A stretch of DNA of 64,000 nucleotides from Austwickia sp. GTDB lineage: Bacteria > Actinomycetota > Actinomycetes > Actinomycetales > Dermatophilaceae. Where the stretch lies: assembly GCA_016699675.1 (NCBI GenBank), contig CP064985.1:806001-870000 (forward strand), read 5' to 3'. Below, piece by piece: positions 51,412 to 59,985 of this stretch. The number at the start of each line of letters is the position of its first letter. Positions within the stretch are counted from its first letter, which is position 1. Below the pieces are notes generated by a model, which saw only the letters and a list, made by a program, of their open reading frames with translations, did no database searches and was not told the origin of the DNA. Both the position numbers and the translations under genes were made by a program.

Positions 51412-51803
51412 CGCGAGGGAGAACGCGCCCGTGTACGTCGGCCGAATGCCGGTCCCGACGCGAGCAAGCACGTGCTTTTCTCGAGGTCGCTGGCCTGGTC
51501 CTCGGCGAAGACCCGCGGGAGGCCCATGTGTCCGCCGCACTGGCGGTACTGGCTGGGATCGCTGCCGCGGATGCCGTCTGCGGCTTTGCTCTCGGCAGCT
51601 GGAGTCGCGGTCGAGATCACGCTGAGGCAATCGCTCTCCTCGGCGAGGTCAGCCTGCGCGACGCCGCCCTGCCCTCGAAAATGCGTCGACTGCTCTCGGA
51701 GAAGGATGCCGCGCACTATTCACCCAACCTGGTCACCGTCGATACCGCCCGACGCCTTCTCCGCTACGCGCAGGCGCTGCTGGACGAGGCGGACTGTTTC
51801 TAG
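51408..51803 (+). CDS. HEPN-like partner of the MNT protein
   Basis: A 131-residue helical protein, translationally coupled to the MNT gene. It shows EQARAFLEVAGLVLG, AALAVLAGIAAADAVCGFALG, RRLLSEKDAAHYSPNLVT and ARRLLRYAQALLDEA, the pattern of four-helix HEPN domains. The canonical RNase motif Rx4-6H is not plain: R and H in RRLLSEKDAAHY are eight residues apart. It may be a diverged or non-RNase HEPN. Its position is that of a toxin in MNT/HEPN systems. Confidence 0.62.
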   Translation: MTRGRTRPCTSAECRSRREQARAFLEVAGLVLGEDPREAHVSAALAVLAGIAAADAVCGFALGSWSRGRDHAEAIALLGEVSLRDAALPSKMRRLLSEKDAAHYSPNLVTVDTARRLLRYAQALLDEADCF

Positions 51804-51817
51804 ACCAGCTAAGAGAT

Positions 51818-53419
51818 TCAGCGACGCCGGGCGGTCCCGAAGATCGACCGAGTGATCTCGCGGCCGACGACCGTGCCGGCCGACCGGAGCATGGACCGGA
51901 AGGCCGAAGACTCCACGACCTGCTGGACGATCCCCGGGTCCTCCTTCGGCGCGCGCGCCTGGCGGGCGGGCTCCTGCCGCCGTTGCTCCTGCGCCGCGGC
52001 CTGCTCCTGATCCTGCTGGGCGGCCTCCTGCTGCGCGGCCTGCTCCGCAGCCTGCTGGGCCGCGGTGAGTCTCTCGTAGGCGCTCTCCCGGTCGACGGCG
52101 TCGCGGTACTTCCCCAGCAGCTGACTCCCGTTGACGACCTGGTCGACCTTCGCCTGATCCGCCGGGCCCATCAGCGACTGCGGTGCCCGCATCCGGGTCC
52201 AGGCCACGGGCGTGGGGGCGCCCCGCTCGGACAGGACGGTCACCACGGCCTCGCCAATGCCGAGCTGGGTCAGCAGCTCCTCCAGGTCGTACCCGCTCTT
52301 CGGGAACGTCGACACCGTCGCCCGCAGCGCCTTGGCGTCCTCCGGGGTGAAGGCGCGCAGCGCGTGCTGCACGCGGTTGCCGAGCTGCGCCAATACCGAT
52401 CCCGGCACGTCCTTGGGGGTCTGCGTCACGAAGAACACGCCGACGCCCTTGGACCGGATCAGCCGCACCGTCTGCTCGATCGAGTCGAGGAACTCCTTGC
52501 TCGCGTCGTCGAACAGCAGGTGCGCCTCGTCGAAGAAGAACACCAGCTTCGGCTTGTCCACGTCGCCGACCTCGGGCATGTCGTGGAACAGGTCCGCGAG
52601 GAGCCACATGAGGAACGTCGAGAACATCTTCGGCCGGTCCTGGACGGCCGGCAGCTCCAGGCAGGAGATGACGCCGCGCCCACCCGCCGTACGCATGAGG
52701 TCCGCCGTGTCGTATTCCGGCTCCCCGAAGAAGACGTCCGCGCCCTGGTCGGAGAACGTCACGAGGTTGCGCAGGATCACCCCCGCGGTGGCGGCGGACA
52801 GCCCGCCCAGGCTCTTCAGGTCGGCCTTGCCCTCGTCGCTGGTCAGGTGCTGCACGACGGCGCGCAGGTCCTTGATGTCCAGCAGGTCGAGGCCCTTGCT
52901 GTCGGCGTAGTGGAAGATCAGCCCGAGACTCGAGGTCTGCGTGTCGTTGAGCCCCAGCACCTTCGCCAGGAGCGTGGGTCCGAAGCTGGTGATGGTCGCG
53001 CGCATCGGGATGCCGCTGCCCTGGCCGCCCAGGCTGTAGAACTCGACCGGGAATCCGCTGGCGGCCCAGGCCTGCCCGACGTCCTTCGCGCGCGTCTGGG
53101 TGCGCTCGTTGTCCGCCCCGGGCGTCGAAATCCCCGAGAGGTCGCCCTTGATGTCGGCCATGAAGACCGGTACGCCGTTCGCCGACAGCTGCTCGGCCAT
53201 GAGCTGCAGGGTCTTCGTCTTGCCGGTGCCGGTCGCCCCGGCGACCAGCCCGTGCCGGTTCATCACCGACAACGGCAGATTCACTTGGACGTCGGGATGG
53301 GCGGTCCCGCCCTCGGACACGGCGGCGCCCAGCTGCATGGCCAGGCCGGAGAACGTGTACCCGTCGCGGATCGCCTCCAGCTGGTCGGGCTGGCTCGCGG
53401 GCTTGGCTTTAGCGCTCAC
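51818..53419 (-). CDS. DUF853/HerA-like ATPase
   Basis: A 533-residue ATPase of the HerA-FtsK superfamily branch called DUF853. It shows NRHGLVAGATGTGKTKTLQLMAEQL (Walker A), VFMADIKGDLSGIS, LVFFFDEAHLLFDDASKEFL (Walker B), and the VFFVTQTPKDVPGSVLAQLGNR region that couples hydrolysis. The C-terminal 100 residues are Gln/Ala-rich coiled coil, then a short conserved end. Function in cells is unknown; relatives pump or remodel DNA. GTG at 53419. It is convergent with the HEPN gene (14 bp apart) and divergent from the LytR_C gene. Confidence 0.85.
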   Translation of the reverse strand: MSAKAKPASQPDQLEAIRDGYTFSGLAMQLGAAVSEGGTAHPDVQVNLPLSVMNRHGLVAGATGTGKTKTLQLMAEQLSANGVPVFMADIKGDLSGISTPGADNERTQTRAKDVGQAWAASGFPVEFYSLGGQGSGIPMRATITSFGPTLLAKVLGLNDTQTSSLGLIFHYADSKGLDLLDIKDLRAVVQHLTSDEGKADLKSLGGLSAATAGVILRNLVTFSDQGADVFFGEPEYDTADLMRTAGGRGVISCLELPAVQDRPKMFSTFLMWLLADLFHDMPEVGDVDKPKLVFFFDEAHLLFDDASKEFLDSIEQTVRLIRSKGVGVFFVTQTPKDVPGSVLAQLGNRVQHALRAFTPEDAKALRATVSTFPKSGYDLEELLTQLGIGEAVVTVLSERGAPTPVAWTRMRAPQSLMGPADQAKVDQVVNGSQLLGKYRDAVDRESAYERLTAAQQAAEQAAQQEAAQQDQEQAAAQEQRRQEPARQARAPKEDPGIVQQVVESSAFRSMLRSAGTVVGREITRSIFGTARRR

Positions 53420-53545
53420 GTCCGGAAGCGTACGACGGCGCGCCCGGCTGGGGGGATCACCCGCCGGGTCACTTCCACGTCCGGCAGGATAGAGGTCACG
53501 GGGAGCGCGGGGCCGTAGGTGCGTTGGGGGCAGGAGGAGGGGCTT

Positions 53546-54085
53546 GTGGGCGAGGTAGGCAGGCAGGGCGCGTCGGCGGCGGAGCGGCAGCGCCGCCGAT
53601 CCGTGGCGATCCTGACGGGGCTCGGCGCCTTCCTGCTCGTGTCCTTCCTGGTGGCCTTCTCCTACATCCAAGGCTGGATTCCCCCCAAGGGCTCGGGGCC
53701 TGAGCCCGTCGCGACCTCCTCGCGGCCCACCGCCTCGTGCACCACGCCGCCGCCCGCCCCGGCGACGACGACCATCACCATCAACGTCTACAACGCCACC
53801 GACCGCGCGGGACTCGCGGCGAGCACCGCCAAGACACTCAAGGACCAGGGCTTCGTCCTGGGCGAAGTGACGAACGACCCGCTGGGCAAGAAGGTCGACG
53901 TCCCGGCCGAGATCAGGTTCGGCAAGGCCGCCGCCGCCAAGGCCGATGTCGTGGCCCAGCGGTTCCCGGGGGCGGTCAAGGTCGTCGACGAGAAGCGCAC
54001 GGACGAGCTGGTGGACGTCGCGATCGGCGAGAAGTTCGCGGCCGTCGCGCCGCCCCCGACCGCCACCCCGACGCCCACCTGCTGA
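53546..54085 (+). CDS. LytR C-terminal domain protein, single-pass membrane
   Basis: A 179-residue protein. A basic cytoplasmic tail (ERQRRRSVA) precedes one membrane helix (ILTGLGAFLLVSFLVAFSYI), then a Pro/Ser/Thr linker and a LytR_C domain (TITINVYNATDRAGLAASTA, then GFVLGEVTNDP and ADVVAQRFPGAVKVV). LytR_C domains occur in cell-wall assembly proteins, but this one lacks the catalytic LCP domain. The GTG at 53546 is chosen for its strong GGAGGAG ribosome site; an earlier GTG at 53519 has none. Confidence 0.8.
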   Translation: MGEVGRQGASAAERQRRRSVAILTGLGAFLLVSFLVAFSYIQGWIPPKGSGPEPVATSSRPTASCTTPPPAPATTTITINVYNATDRAGLAASTAKTLKDQGFVLGEVTNDPLGKKVDVPAEIRFGKAAAAKADVVAQRFPGAVKVVDEKRTDELVDVAIGEKFAAVAPPPTATPTPTC

Positions 54086-54158
54086 CGCCGCTGGCCCTGC
54101 CACCGCCGCTGACGCCGCGGGCCTGCCAGCGCCCCTGACGCCGCTGACCCTGTCTGCC

Positions 54159-55103
54159 TCAGCCGCCCACCGAGGTCGCCGAGAGCGCCGCGTCCAGCGC
54201 GGCGCGGGTGGGCCCGCCCGCCGAGCCCGCGACCTGAATCGCCAGGGCCGCGGCGACGTTCGCGATCCGGGTCGCCTCCTCCAGGTCGGCACCCCGGGCG
54301 AGTTCGGCGAGGAAGGCGCCCGTGTGCGCGTCCCCGGCCCCGGTGGTGTCCACCACCTCCGGTACGTCGAGCGCCGGCACCCGCACGAGCGATCGGCCGG
54401 GCCGCACCAGCATCGTCCCACGCGCGCCGTCCCGAATGAGCAGCACGGCGTCGGGGCGCAGCTCCGCCAACAGCTCCGGGGTGCCGGCGCCGACGGGCTC
54501 GCCGGACAGCAGCGTCATCTCGCGGGCGTTCAACCCCAGCACGTCGAGCCGCGGCAGCACCGCATCGAGCACCGCGTCGGGGATCTCCGCCACGAGCGGG
54601 CCGGGGTCGAAGAACAGGGCGCACTCCGCGGCCGGCCCGGTCAGCCAGGCCGCGAGCGCGGGCCCGGCGATCGGGTAGAGCAGGTCGTAGCCCGAGACGT
54701 AGACGACATCCCCCGGGCCGAGCCGGACCTGGTCGAGTTCGGCGGCGGTGAGCCGGGATTCGACCCCCGGCATGGTCACGAAGGTGCGCTCCCCGTCGGG
54801 CTCGATCATCCCGACGCAGAAGCCCTGCTCGCCGTCGACCGGCGCCAGCAGGCTCGCCACGCCCTCGGCCTCCAGCGCGGCGCGGACCACCGTCCCGAAC
54901 GAGCCGGTTCCGACCCGGCCGGCCAGCGCCGCCGGGAGCCCCAGTCGGGCCGCCGCCGCGAGCACGTTGAACCCGCCCCCGGCGTGGGTGGCCGCGTCGA
55001 GGGCGAGCACGTCGCCGCCCCGTTCCGGCAGGTGCGGGACGCGCGTCAGCACGTCCACGATGACGCTGCCGGCGACCACGAGTCGCCGTGGGGCCCCGAT
55101 CAC
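54159..55103 (-). CDS. PfkB family carbohydrate or nucleoside kinase
   Basis: A 314-residue ribokinase-like enzyme. The N-terminal part VAGSVIVDVLTRVPHLPERG and AGGGFNVLAAAARLGLPAAL bind the sugar; the C-terminal VVDTTGAGDAHTGAFLAELARG has the anion hole and catalytic Asp. The substrate is not clear: it is coupled to an ADP-ribosylglycohydrolase-like gene (4-bp overlap) and divergent from an NCS1 nucleobase-type transporter, which points to a nucleoside or ribosyl compound (inference). Confidence 0.82.
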   Translation of the reverse strand: MIGAPRRLVVAGSVIVDVLTRVPHLPERGGDVLALDAATHAGGGFNVLAAAARLGLPAALAGRVGTGSFGTVVRAALEAEGVASLLAPVDGEQGFCVGMIEPDGERTFVTMPGVESRLTAAELDQVRLGPGDVVYVSGYDLLYPIAGPALAAWLTGPAAECALFFDPGPLVAEIPDAVLDAVLPRLDVLGLNAREMTLLSGEPVGAGTPELLAELRPDAVLLIRDGARGTMLVRPGRSLVRVPALDVPEVVDTTGAGDAHTGAFLAELARGADLEEATRIANVAAALAIQVAGSAGGPTRAALDAALSATSVGG

Positions 55104-55924
55104 GAGGCCTCCTCTCTCGTCGTCCGAGGCCCTCGCAGGGCCAGGAGCTCGTCCGCCATCGCGGTCAGCTCCGAGCGGGGGTGGCCAGCAGGCAGACCGG
55201 CGACGGCGTCGTCGGGGAAGGCCGACAGGCCGTGCCGCGCACCGAGCATCGCTCCGAGCAGGGCCGCGATGGTCTCGGACTCGCCGGTCAGGCCGGCGGC
55301 GGCCTGGCAGGCGGCCCAGGGGTCGTCGTGCACGGCGGCGACGGCGAACGCCGCGGGCACCGCCTCCTGCGTCGCCGCGGAGGTGCCGACGAGCAGATCG
55401 ATGATGTCCAGCGGGTCGTCGGCCCCCCGCGCGAGTCCGCAGGCCCAGGCGATCCGCGCCGCGACATCGGGGCCGCCGGTCGCCTGGCCGCGCGTGCCGC
55501 CCTCGGCCGCCGCGGTGAGCGCCCGCGTGAGGATCTCCGCGGCGTCCAGCCCCTCGATCCCCGCAGAGACCGCCATGGCCACGGCCGACGCCCCGGCATG
55601 CGCGATCCGGGTGTCCTGGACCGGCCGGCCCGCCGCCTCGACGAGATCGAGCAGGTCGGCCACCGGCTCCGGCGTACGGACGATCCCCACCGGCACGGCC
55701 CGCAACGCCGGGAGGACGGGCGGGGCCGCCCCGTCAGCGCGGTCGAACCCCTGCGCCACCCTCGCGGGATCGACGGCCCCCGCGCCGCCCAGCAGGTCGC
55801 GCAGCTCCCGGGCCACCTGCAGCATCTGCGCGGCGTGCTGCGCCAGCGCGCCGACGGCGAGGCCGACCAGCGCGCCGCGGGCCCGGTCAGCGCGGACGTC
55901 CCCCGGGGAATCCATGGCGGCCAC
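55100..55924 (-). CDS. ADP-ribosylglycohydrolase-like protein, metal motif altered
   Basis: A 274-residue all-helical protein. It follows the ADP-ribosylglycohydrolase fold pattern (RARGALVGLAVGALAQ at the N-terminus; LTGESETIAALLGAMLGARHG near the C-terminus). In active enzymes these sites read GDALG and GDTDT-like, with Asp residues holding two Mg2+; here several Asp are lost (GALAQ, GESET). It may be a divergent hydrolase or have another role. The start may be GTG 55924 or ATG 55915. It is coupled to the PfkB gene; 121 bp separate it from the NCS1 transporter on the other strand. Confidence 0.7.
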   Translation of the reverse strand: MAAMDSPGDVRADRARGALVGLAVGALAQHAAQMLQVARELRDLLGGAGAVDPARVAQGFDRADGAAPPVLPALRAVPVGIVRTPEPVADLLDLVEAAGRPVQDTRIAHAGASAVAMAVSAGIEGLDAAEILTRALTAAAEGGTRGQATGGPDVAARIAWACGLARGADDPLDIIDLLVGTSAATQEAVPAAFAVAAVHDDPWAACQAAAGLTGESETIAALLGAMLGARHGLSAFPDDAVAGLPAGHPRSELTAMADELLALRGPRTTREEAS

Positions 55925-56045
55925 GGTGGTCGGCGGGCGCGGGTCGTGTCAAGCGACCCGTGGCCGAATCGCCCTGGCGCGGCGCGGATCTGCGCCGCAT
56001 GGGCGGTTGCACGCCGCGGACGGGCTTTTCCGGCACAGTACGAGC

Positions 56046-57545
56046 GTGGAAGTCAACGGCATCAACACCATCGCGCCGGCCGAACGCAGCGGCCGACCCC
56101 GTGATCTGTTCATGCCGTGGTTCGCCGGGAACATCTCGGTGCTCGGGCTGAGCTACGGGGCCTGGGTCCTCGCCTTCGGGGCCTCGGCGCTGCAGACCGT
56201 GGCCGCCGTGGTGGCGGGCGTGGTGGGCTCGTTCCTGCTGGTGGGGTTCGCCTCCCTCGCCGGGCAGCGCGGCTCCGCGCCCACGATGGTGCTCTCCCGG
56301 GCGGCCTTCGGCGTGCGGGGCAACGCCGTGCCGACGTTCCTCGCCTACCTCTCCCTCGTCGGGTGGGAGGTGGTGTTGGTCTCGCTCGCCGTGCTCATGT
56401 CGCGCACGGTCGCGCAGCGGCTCGGCGCCGACGGCACGCAGGCGATGATCGTCGCCTTCGTGCTGGTGGTGGGGGTCGTCCTCACGTCGGGGATCCACGG
56501 TTTTCGGCTGGTCATGCGGGTGCAGCGGCTGATCACCTGGGTGACCGCCGCCCTGACGGTGGGATACCTGGCGCTCGTCGCTCCGCAGATGCGGCTCGAC
56601 GGGCTCGCGGCGTTGCCGCAGGGATCCGCGGCCGCCGGCCTCGGTGCGTTCGTGTTCTGCCTCACCGGGTTCGGGCTGAGCTGGGTCAACTGCGCCGCGG
56701 GCTACTCGCGCTACCTGCCCCGCGACGTCTCCGGGCGGGCCGTCGTCGGCTGGACCACGCTTGGGGCCGCGGCGCCCCCGCTCGTGCTCACGCTCAGCGG
56801 CCTGCTCCTCGCGGCCTCGGACCCCACTTTGGCGCACGGCATCGCGCACGACCCGATCGGGGCGCTGACGACGACGCTGCCCACCTGGTACGTCCTGCCC
56901 TTCGCCGTCGTCGCGCTCCTGGGCCTCGTCGCGGGCGCGATCCTCGACATCTACTCCTCCGGGCTCACGCTGCTCACGCTCGGCCTGCCGGTGCAGCGGT
57001 GGGCGGCCGTCGCCCTCGACGGCGTCCTCATGGTGATCGGCACGGCGTACGTCGTGTGGGTCGCGGAGGACTTCCTCGGTGCCTTCCAGGCGTTCCTGCT
57101 CACCCTGGGCGCGCCGCTCGCGGCGTGGACCGGGGTGTTCCTCGGCGACCTGGCGCTGCGCCGCACGCCGTACGACGAGACGGCGCTGCACCGCGCGGAC
57201 GGGCGGTACGGCGCGACCAACCGGCTCGCGCTCGCGTGGTGGGCACTCGGCACCCTGATCGGCTGGGGCCTCGTGGTGAACTCCGCCATGGCGTGGCAGG
57301 GCTACCTCCTCGGACCGCTCGGCGGCCGCGACGGGGCACTGGCGGGCAGTGGGCTCGGGATCCTCGTGGCGCTGGCCATCGGGTTCCTCGGCACCGTCGC
57401 GACGGGGCGCGAGCGGGTGCGGCGCCAGGAGGCCGCGCCCCCCAGAACCGCCGAACCCGCGGCGCGGCAAGGGCACCCGGCATACCCTGGAAGCCACCAG
57501 ATGTCGAGCACCGAAGAGCTGCCGTGGACGAGTCCGACGCCGTAG
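56046..57545 (+). CDS. NCS1-family cation symporter (cytosine/purine permease-like)
   Basis: A 499-residue membrane protein with about 12 hydrophobic helices. The N-terminal NGINTIAPAERSGRPRDLFMPWFAGNIS is the family entry signature and FCLTGFGLSWVNCAAGYSRYLP is the substrate/ion-site region. NCS1 carriers import cytosine, purines, allantoin, hydantoins or thiamine with H+ or Na+. Unusually it overlaps the citC gene by 22 bp, so it is the first gene of the citrate lyase operon; a classical citrate carrier (CitS/CitM/CitT) is not visible. It is also divergent from the PfkB/glycohydrolase pair. GTG at 56046. Confidence 0.82.
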   Translation: MEVNGINTIAPAERSGRPRDLFMPWFAGNISVLGLSYGAWVLAFGASALQTVAAVVAGVVGSFLLVGFASLAGQRGSAPTMVLSRAAFGVRGNAVPTFLAYLSLVGWEVVLVSLAVLMSRTVAQRLGADGTQAMIVAFVLVVGVVLTSGIHGFRLVMRVQRLITWVTAALTVGYLALVAPQMRLDGLAALPQGSAAAGLGAFVFCLTGFGLSWVNCAAGYSRYLPRDVSGRAVVGWTTLGAAAPPLVLTLSGLLLAASDPTLAHGIAHDPIGALTTTLPTWYVLPFAVVALLGLVAGAILDIYSSGLTLLTLGLPVQRWAAVALDGVLMVIGTAYVVWVAEDFLGAFQAFLLTLGAPLAAWTGVFLGDLALRRTPYDETALHRADGRYGATNRLALAWWALGTLIGWGLVVNSAMAWQGYLLGPLGGRDGALAGSGLGILVALAIGFLGTVATGRERVRRQEAAPPRTAEPAARQGHPAYPGSHQMSSTEELPWTSPTP

Positions 57546-58711
57546 AGATCGCCTACGACACCGTGCTCCCGGCGCTCCAGCCGGCGACGATGGCCCAGAT
57601 CCGCGGCTTGTTGGCCCGCCAGGGTCTGGACCCGGAGGCGGAGGTCGACACCTTCTGCGTGGGCCGCCAGGGGCAACGGGTGCTCGCCTGCGCGGGGCTG
57701 GCCCACGACGTCGTGAAGTGCACGGCCATCGCCCCCGCCGCCCAGGGGCTCGGCGTGCTGGAACGGCTGATGACGGAGCTGACCTACGCGGCGCTGGACC
57801 GCGGCGTGAGCCACCTCTTCCTCTACACCAGCCTGGCCAACGAGGAGAAGTTCCTGGCCTGCGGGTTCCACCGGATCGTCGCGGTGCCTGATGAGGCCCA
57901 GCGGCCCGATGGGGGGGCTGGAGCCGCCGGCGTCGTCTTCATGGAGAACTCGCGCGCTGGGATCACCAAGTGGACCGAGGAGCTGAGCTACTACCGGCGG
58001 CAGCGGCCCAAGGTTGGCGCGGTCGTGGTGAACTGCAACCCGTTCACTCTGGGCCATCGGTACCTGCTGCAGCAGGCCGCCCAAGACTGCGACTACCTGC
58101 ATGTCTTCGTCGTGAGCGAGGACGCCAGCTTCTTCAGCTACGCCGACCGGCTCGCCCTCGTGCGCGCCGGGGTCGCCGAGCTGCCCGAGCGGGACCGGAT
58201 CCACGTCCACCCCGGCTCGCGCTATCTCGTCAGCAAGGCCACCTTCCCGACGTACTTCCTCAAGGATGCCGCCGTCGTGCAGCAGGCCTCGACGGCGGTC
58301 GACCTGCGCATCTTCCGCGAGCACATCGCCCCGTCGCTGGGCATCACGCACCGCTACGTCGGGACCGAGCCCTTCTGCGCGGTGACGCGTGCCTACAACG
58401 CCGACATGCACCGCTGGCTGGAGCAAGCACACGGCGACCACGACCCGGTCCGCGTGGTCGAGGTGGAGCGGGTCGCCCACGAGGGCCGCGCGATCTCCGC
58501 GACGCAGGTGCGGCGCCGCATCATCGAGGGCCGGCTGGCCGGGTTGGATCGGTTGGTCCCGGCCGCGACGTACGCGTTCATCATCGCCACCTACGGAACC
58601 CCGGAGGACAAGGCGAGGGCCACCGCCGCGACCACCGCAGCCTCCGCGCGCGCCTACGCCAGTGCCGGCGTGGGCTTCGCCGCGAGCGCGTACGCTCGCC
58701 CCGGCGCCTGA
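57524..58711 (+). CDS. citC: [Citrate (pro-3S)-lyase] ligase
   Basis: A 395-residue enzyme that acetylates the citrate lyase carrier prosthetic group, turning on the lyase. An N-terminal GNAT-like part (LACAGLAHDVVKCTAIAPAA, then SHLFLYTSLANEEKFLACGF) is followed by a nucleotidyltransferase domain with VVNCNPFTLGHRYLLQQAA (HxGH-like), EDASFFSYADRLALVRAGV and the C-terminal ISATQVRRRIIEGRL. The GTG at 57524 has GAAGAG upstream and overlaps the transporter gene. The C-terminal tail is Ala-rich. First of five cit genes. Confidence 0.92.
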   Translation: MDESDAVEIAYDTVLPALQPATMAQIRGLLARQGLDPEAEVDTFCVGRQGQRVLACAGLAHDVVKCTAIAPAAQGLGVLERLMTELTYAALDRGVSHLFLYTSLANEEKFLACGFHRIVAVPDEAQRPDGGAGAAGVVFMENSRAGITKWTEELSYYRRQRPKVGAVVVNCNPFTLGHRYLLQQAAQDCDYLHVFVVSEDASFFSYADRLALVRAGVAELPERDRIHVHPGSRYLVSKATFPTYFLKDAAVVQQASTAVDLRIFREHIAPSLGITHRYVGTEPFCAVTRAYNADMHRWLEQAHGDHDPVRVVEVERVAHEGRAISATQVRRRIIEGRLAGLDRLVPAATYAFIIATYGTPEDKARATAATTAASARAYASAGVGFAASAYARPGA

Positions 58712-58741
58712 CGAACCCGTGACCCTGGACCAGGAGGACTG

Positions 58742-59059
58742 ATGCGCATCGAACGCGAAGCCGTCGCCGGGACGCTGGAGTCCAGCGACGTCATGGTCAA
58801 GGTCAGTCCCCGGCCGGGATCGCCCGACGGCCACCCGACCGAGAACCTGAAGATCGTCATCACCTCGACGGTGCTGGCGCAGTTCGGTGACGCCATCAGC
58901 GCCGTGGTGAAGGAGACCGTGGACCAGCTCGGGCTCACCCACGGGCGCGTCGTCGTCGAGGACAAGGGCGCCCTGGACTGCACGATCCGGGCCCGCGTGC
59001 AGGCCGCCTGCCTGCGCGGCAGCGGCTCCCCCGATGACGTGGACTGGAACGCGCTGTGA
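58742..59059 (+). CDS. citD: Citrate lyase acyl carrier protein (gamma subunit)
   Basis: A 105-residue carrier protein. Ser in AGTLESSDVMVKVSP near residue 14-15 is where the phosphoribosyl-dephospho-CoA group is attached by CitX. The rest (NLKIVITSTVLAQFGDAISAV, then GRVVVEDKGALDCTIRARVQ) is typical of the family. The ATG follows an AGGAGG ribosome site 30 bp after citC, and the stop overlaps the citE start (GTGA). Confidence 0.94.
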   Translation: MRIEREAVAGTLESSDVMVKVSPRPGSPDGHPTENLKIVITSTVLAQFGDAISAVVKETVDQLGLTHGRVVVEDKGALDCTIRARVQAACLRGSGSPDDVDWNAL

Positions 59060-59985
59060 GCCAGGCGTCCCACGCGACCGCGCCGCACGCCCACCGGCGG
59101 CCCGCGCGCGAGTCCCGCCCGCACCGTTCGATGCTGTTCATCCCCGGCAGCAGCGCGGCCATGCTGTCCACGGCGTACGTCTTCCGTCCCGACGCGGTGA
59201 TGTTCGACCTAGAGGACGGGGTCGCTTTGCGCGAGAAGGACTCCGCGCGGCTGCTGGTGTTTCAGGCGCTGCGGCATCCGGTCTATGCCGACTTCGAGAC
59301 GGTGGTGCGGATCAACCCGCTCGACACCCCGTACGGCCCCCTGGACCTGGAGGCCGTCGTCCGCGCCGGGGCGAAGATCGTTCGCCTGCCGAAGACCGAG
59401 ACCGCCGACGACATCGTCGAGCTGGAGCTGCGGGTGGCCGCGATCGAGGCCGACTGCGGCCGGCCGGTGGGATCGACGCGGCTCATGGCGGCGATCGAGT
59501 CGGCGTCCGGGGTGGTCAACGCCGTGGCCATCGCGACGGCGAGCCCGCGGATGGACTCGATCGCCCTCGCCGGCTTCGACTACGTCATCGACATGCAGAC
59601 CACCCGCGGGGACGGCACGGAGCTCTTCTACGCCCGGTGCGCGGTGCTGCACGCCGCGCGGGTCGCGGGGATCGGGGCGTACGACGTGGTCTGGTCCGAT
59701 CTCGCCGACGAGGACGGCTTCCTCGCCGAGGTGGAGCTCATCAAGCGCCTCGGCTTCGACGGGAAGTCGCTGGTCAACCCGCGCCAGATCGACCTGCTGC
59801 ACAACGCCTACGCGCCGACGCAGGCCGAGCTGGACCACGCCCGGCTCGTCATCGAGGCCGCGGATCGGGCCGAGGCGCAGGGCCTGGGGGTCGTCGCCCT
59901 GAACGGGAAGATGGTCGACGCGCCCATCGTGGTGGCGGCGCGGCGTACGGTGCAGTACGCCGAGGCGTCCGGGGTGCGGCGATGA
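59056..59985 (+). CDS. citE: Citrate lyase beta subunit (citryl-ACP lyase)
   Basis: A 309-residue enzyme that cleaves citryl-carrier to oxaloacetate and acetyl-carrier. Family motifs: RSMLFIPGSSAAML, VMFDLEDGVALREKDSAR (metal-binding Glu/Asp), IVRLPKTETADD, and FDYVIDMQTTRGDGTELFYA. Stand-alone CitE-like homologues exist, but here all partner subunits are adjacent. The GTG at 59056 overlaps the citD stop; the stop overlaps citF (ATGA). A 25-residue basic N-terminal tail precedes the barrel. Confidence 0.93.
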   Translation: MSQASHATAPHAHRRPARESRPHRSMLFIPGSSAAMLSTAYVFRPDAVMFDLEDGVALREKDSARLLVFQALRHPVYADFETVVRINPLDTPYGPLDLEAVVRAGAKIVRLPKTETADDIVELELRVAAIEADCGRPVGSTRLMAAIESASGVVNAVAIATASPRMDSIALAGFDYVIDMQTTRGDGTELFYARCAVLHAARVAGIGAYDVVWSDLADEDGFLAEVELIKRLGFDGKSLVNPRQIDLLHNAYAPTQAELDHARLVIEAADRAEAQGLGVVALNGKMVDAPIVVAARRTVQYAEASGVRR

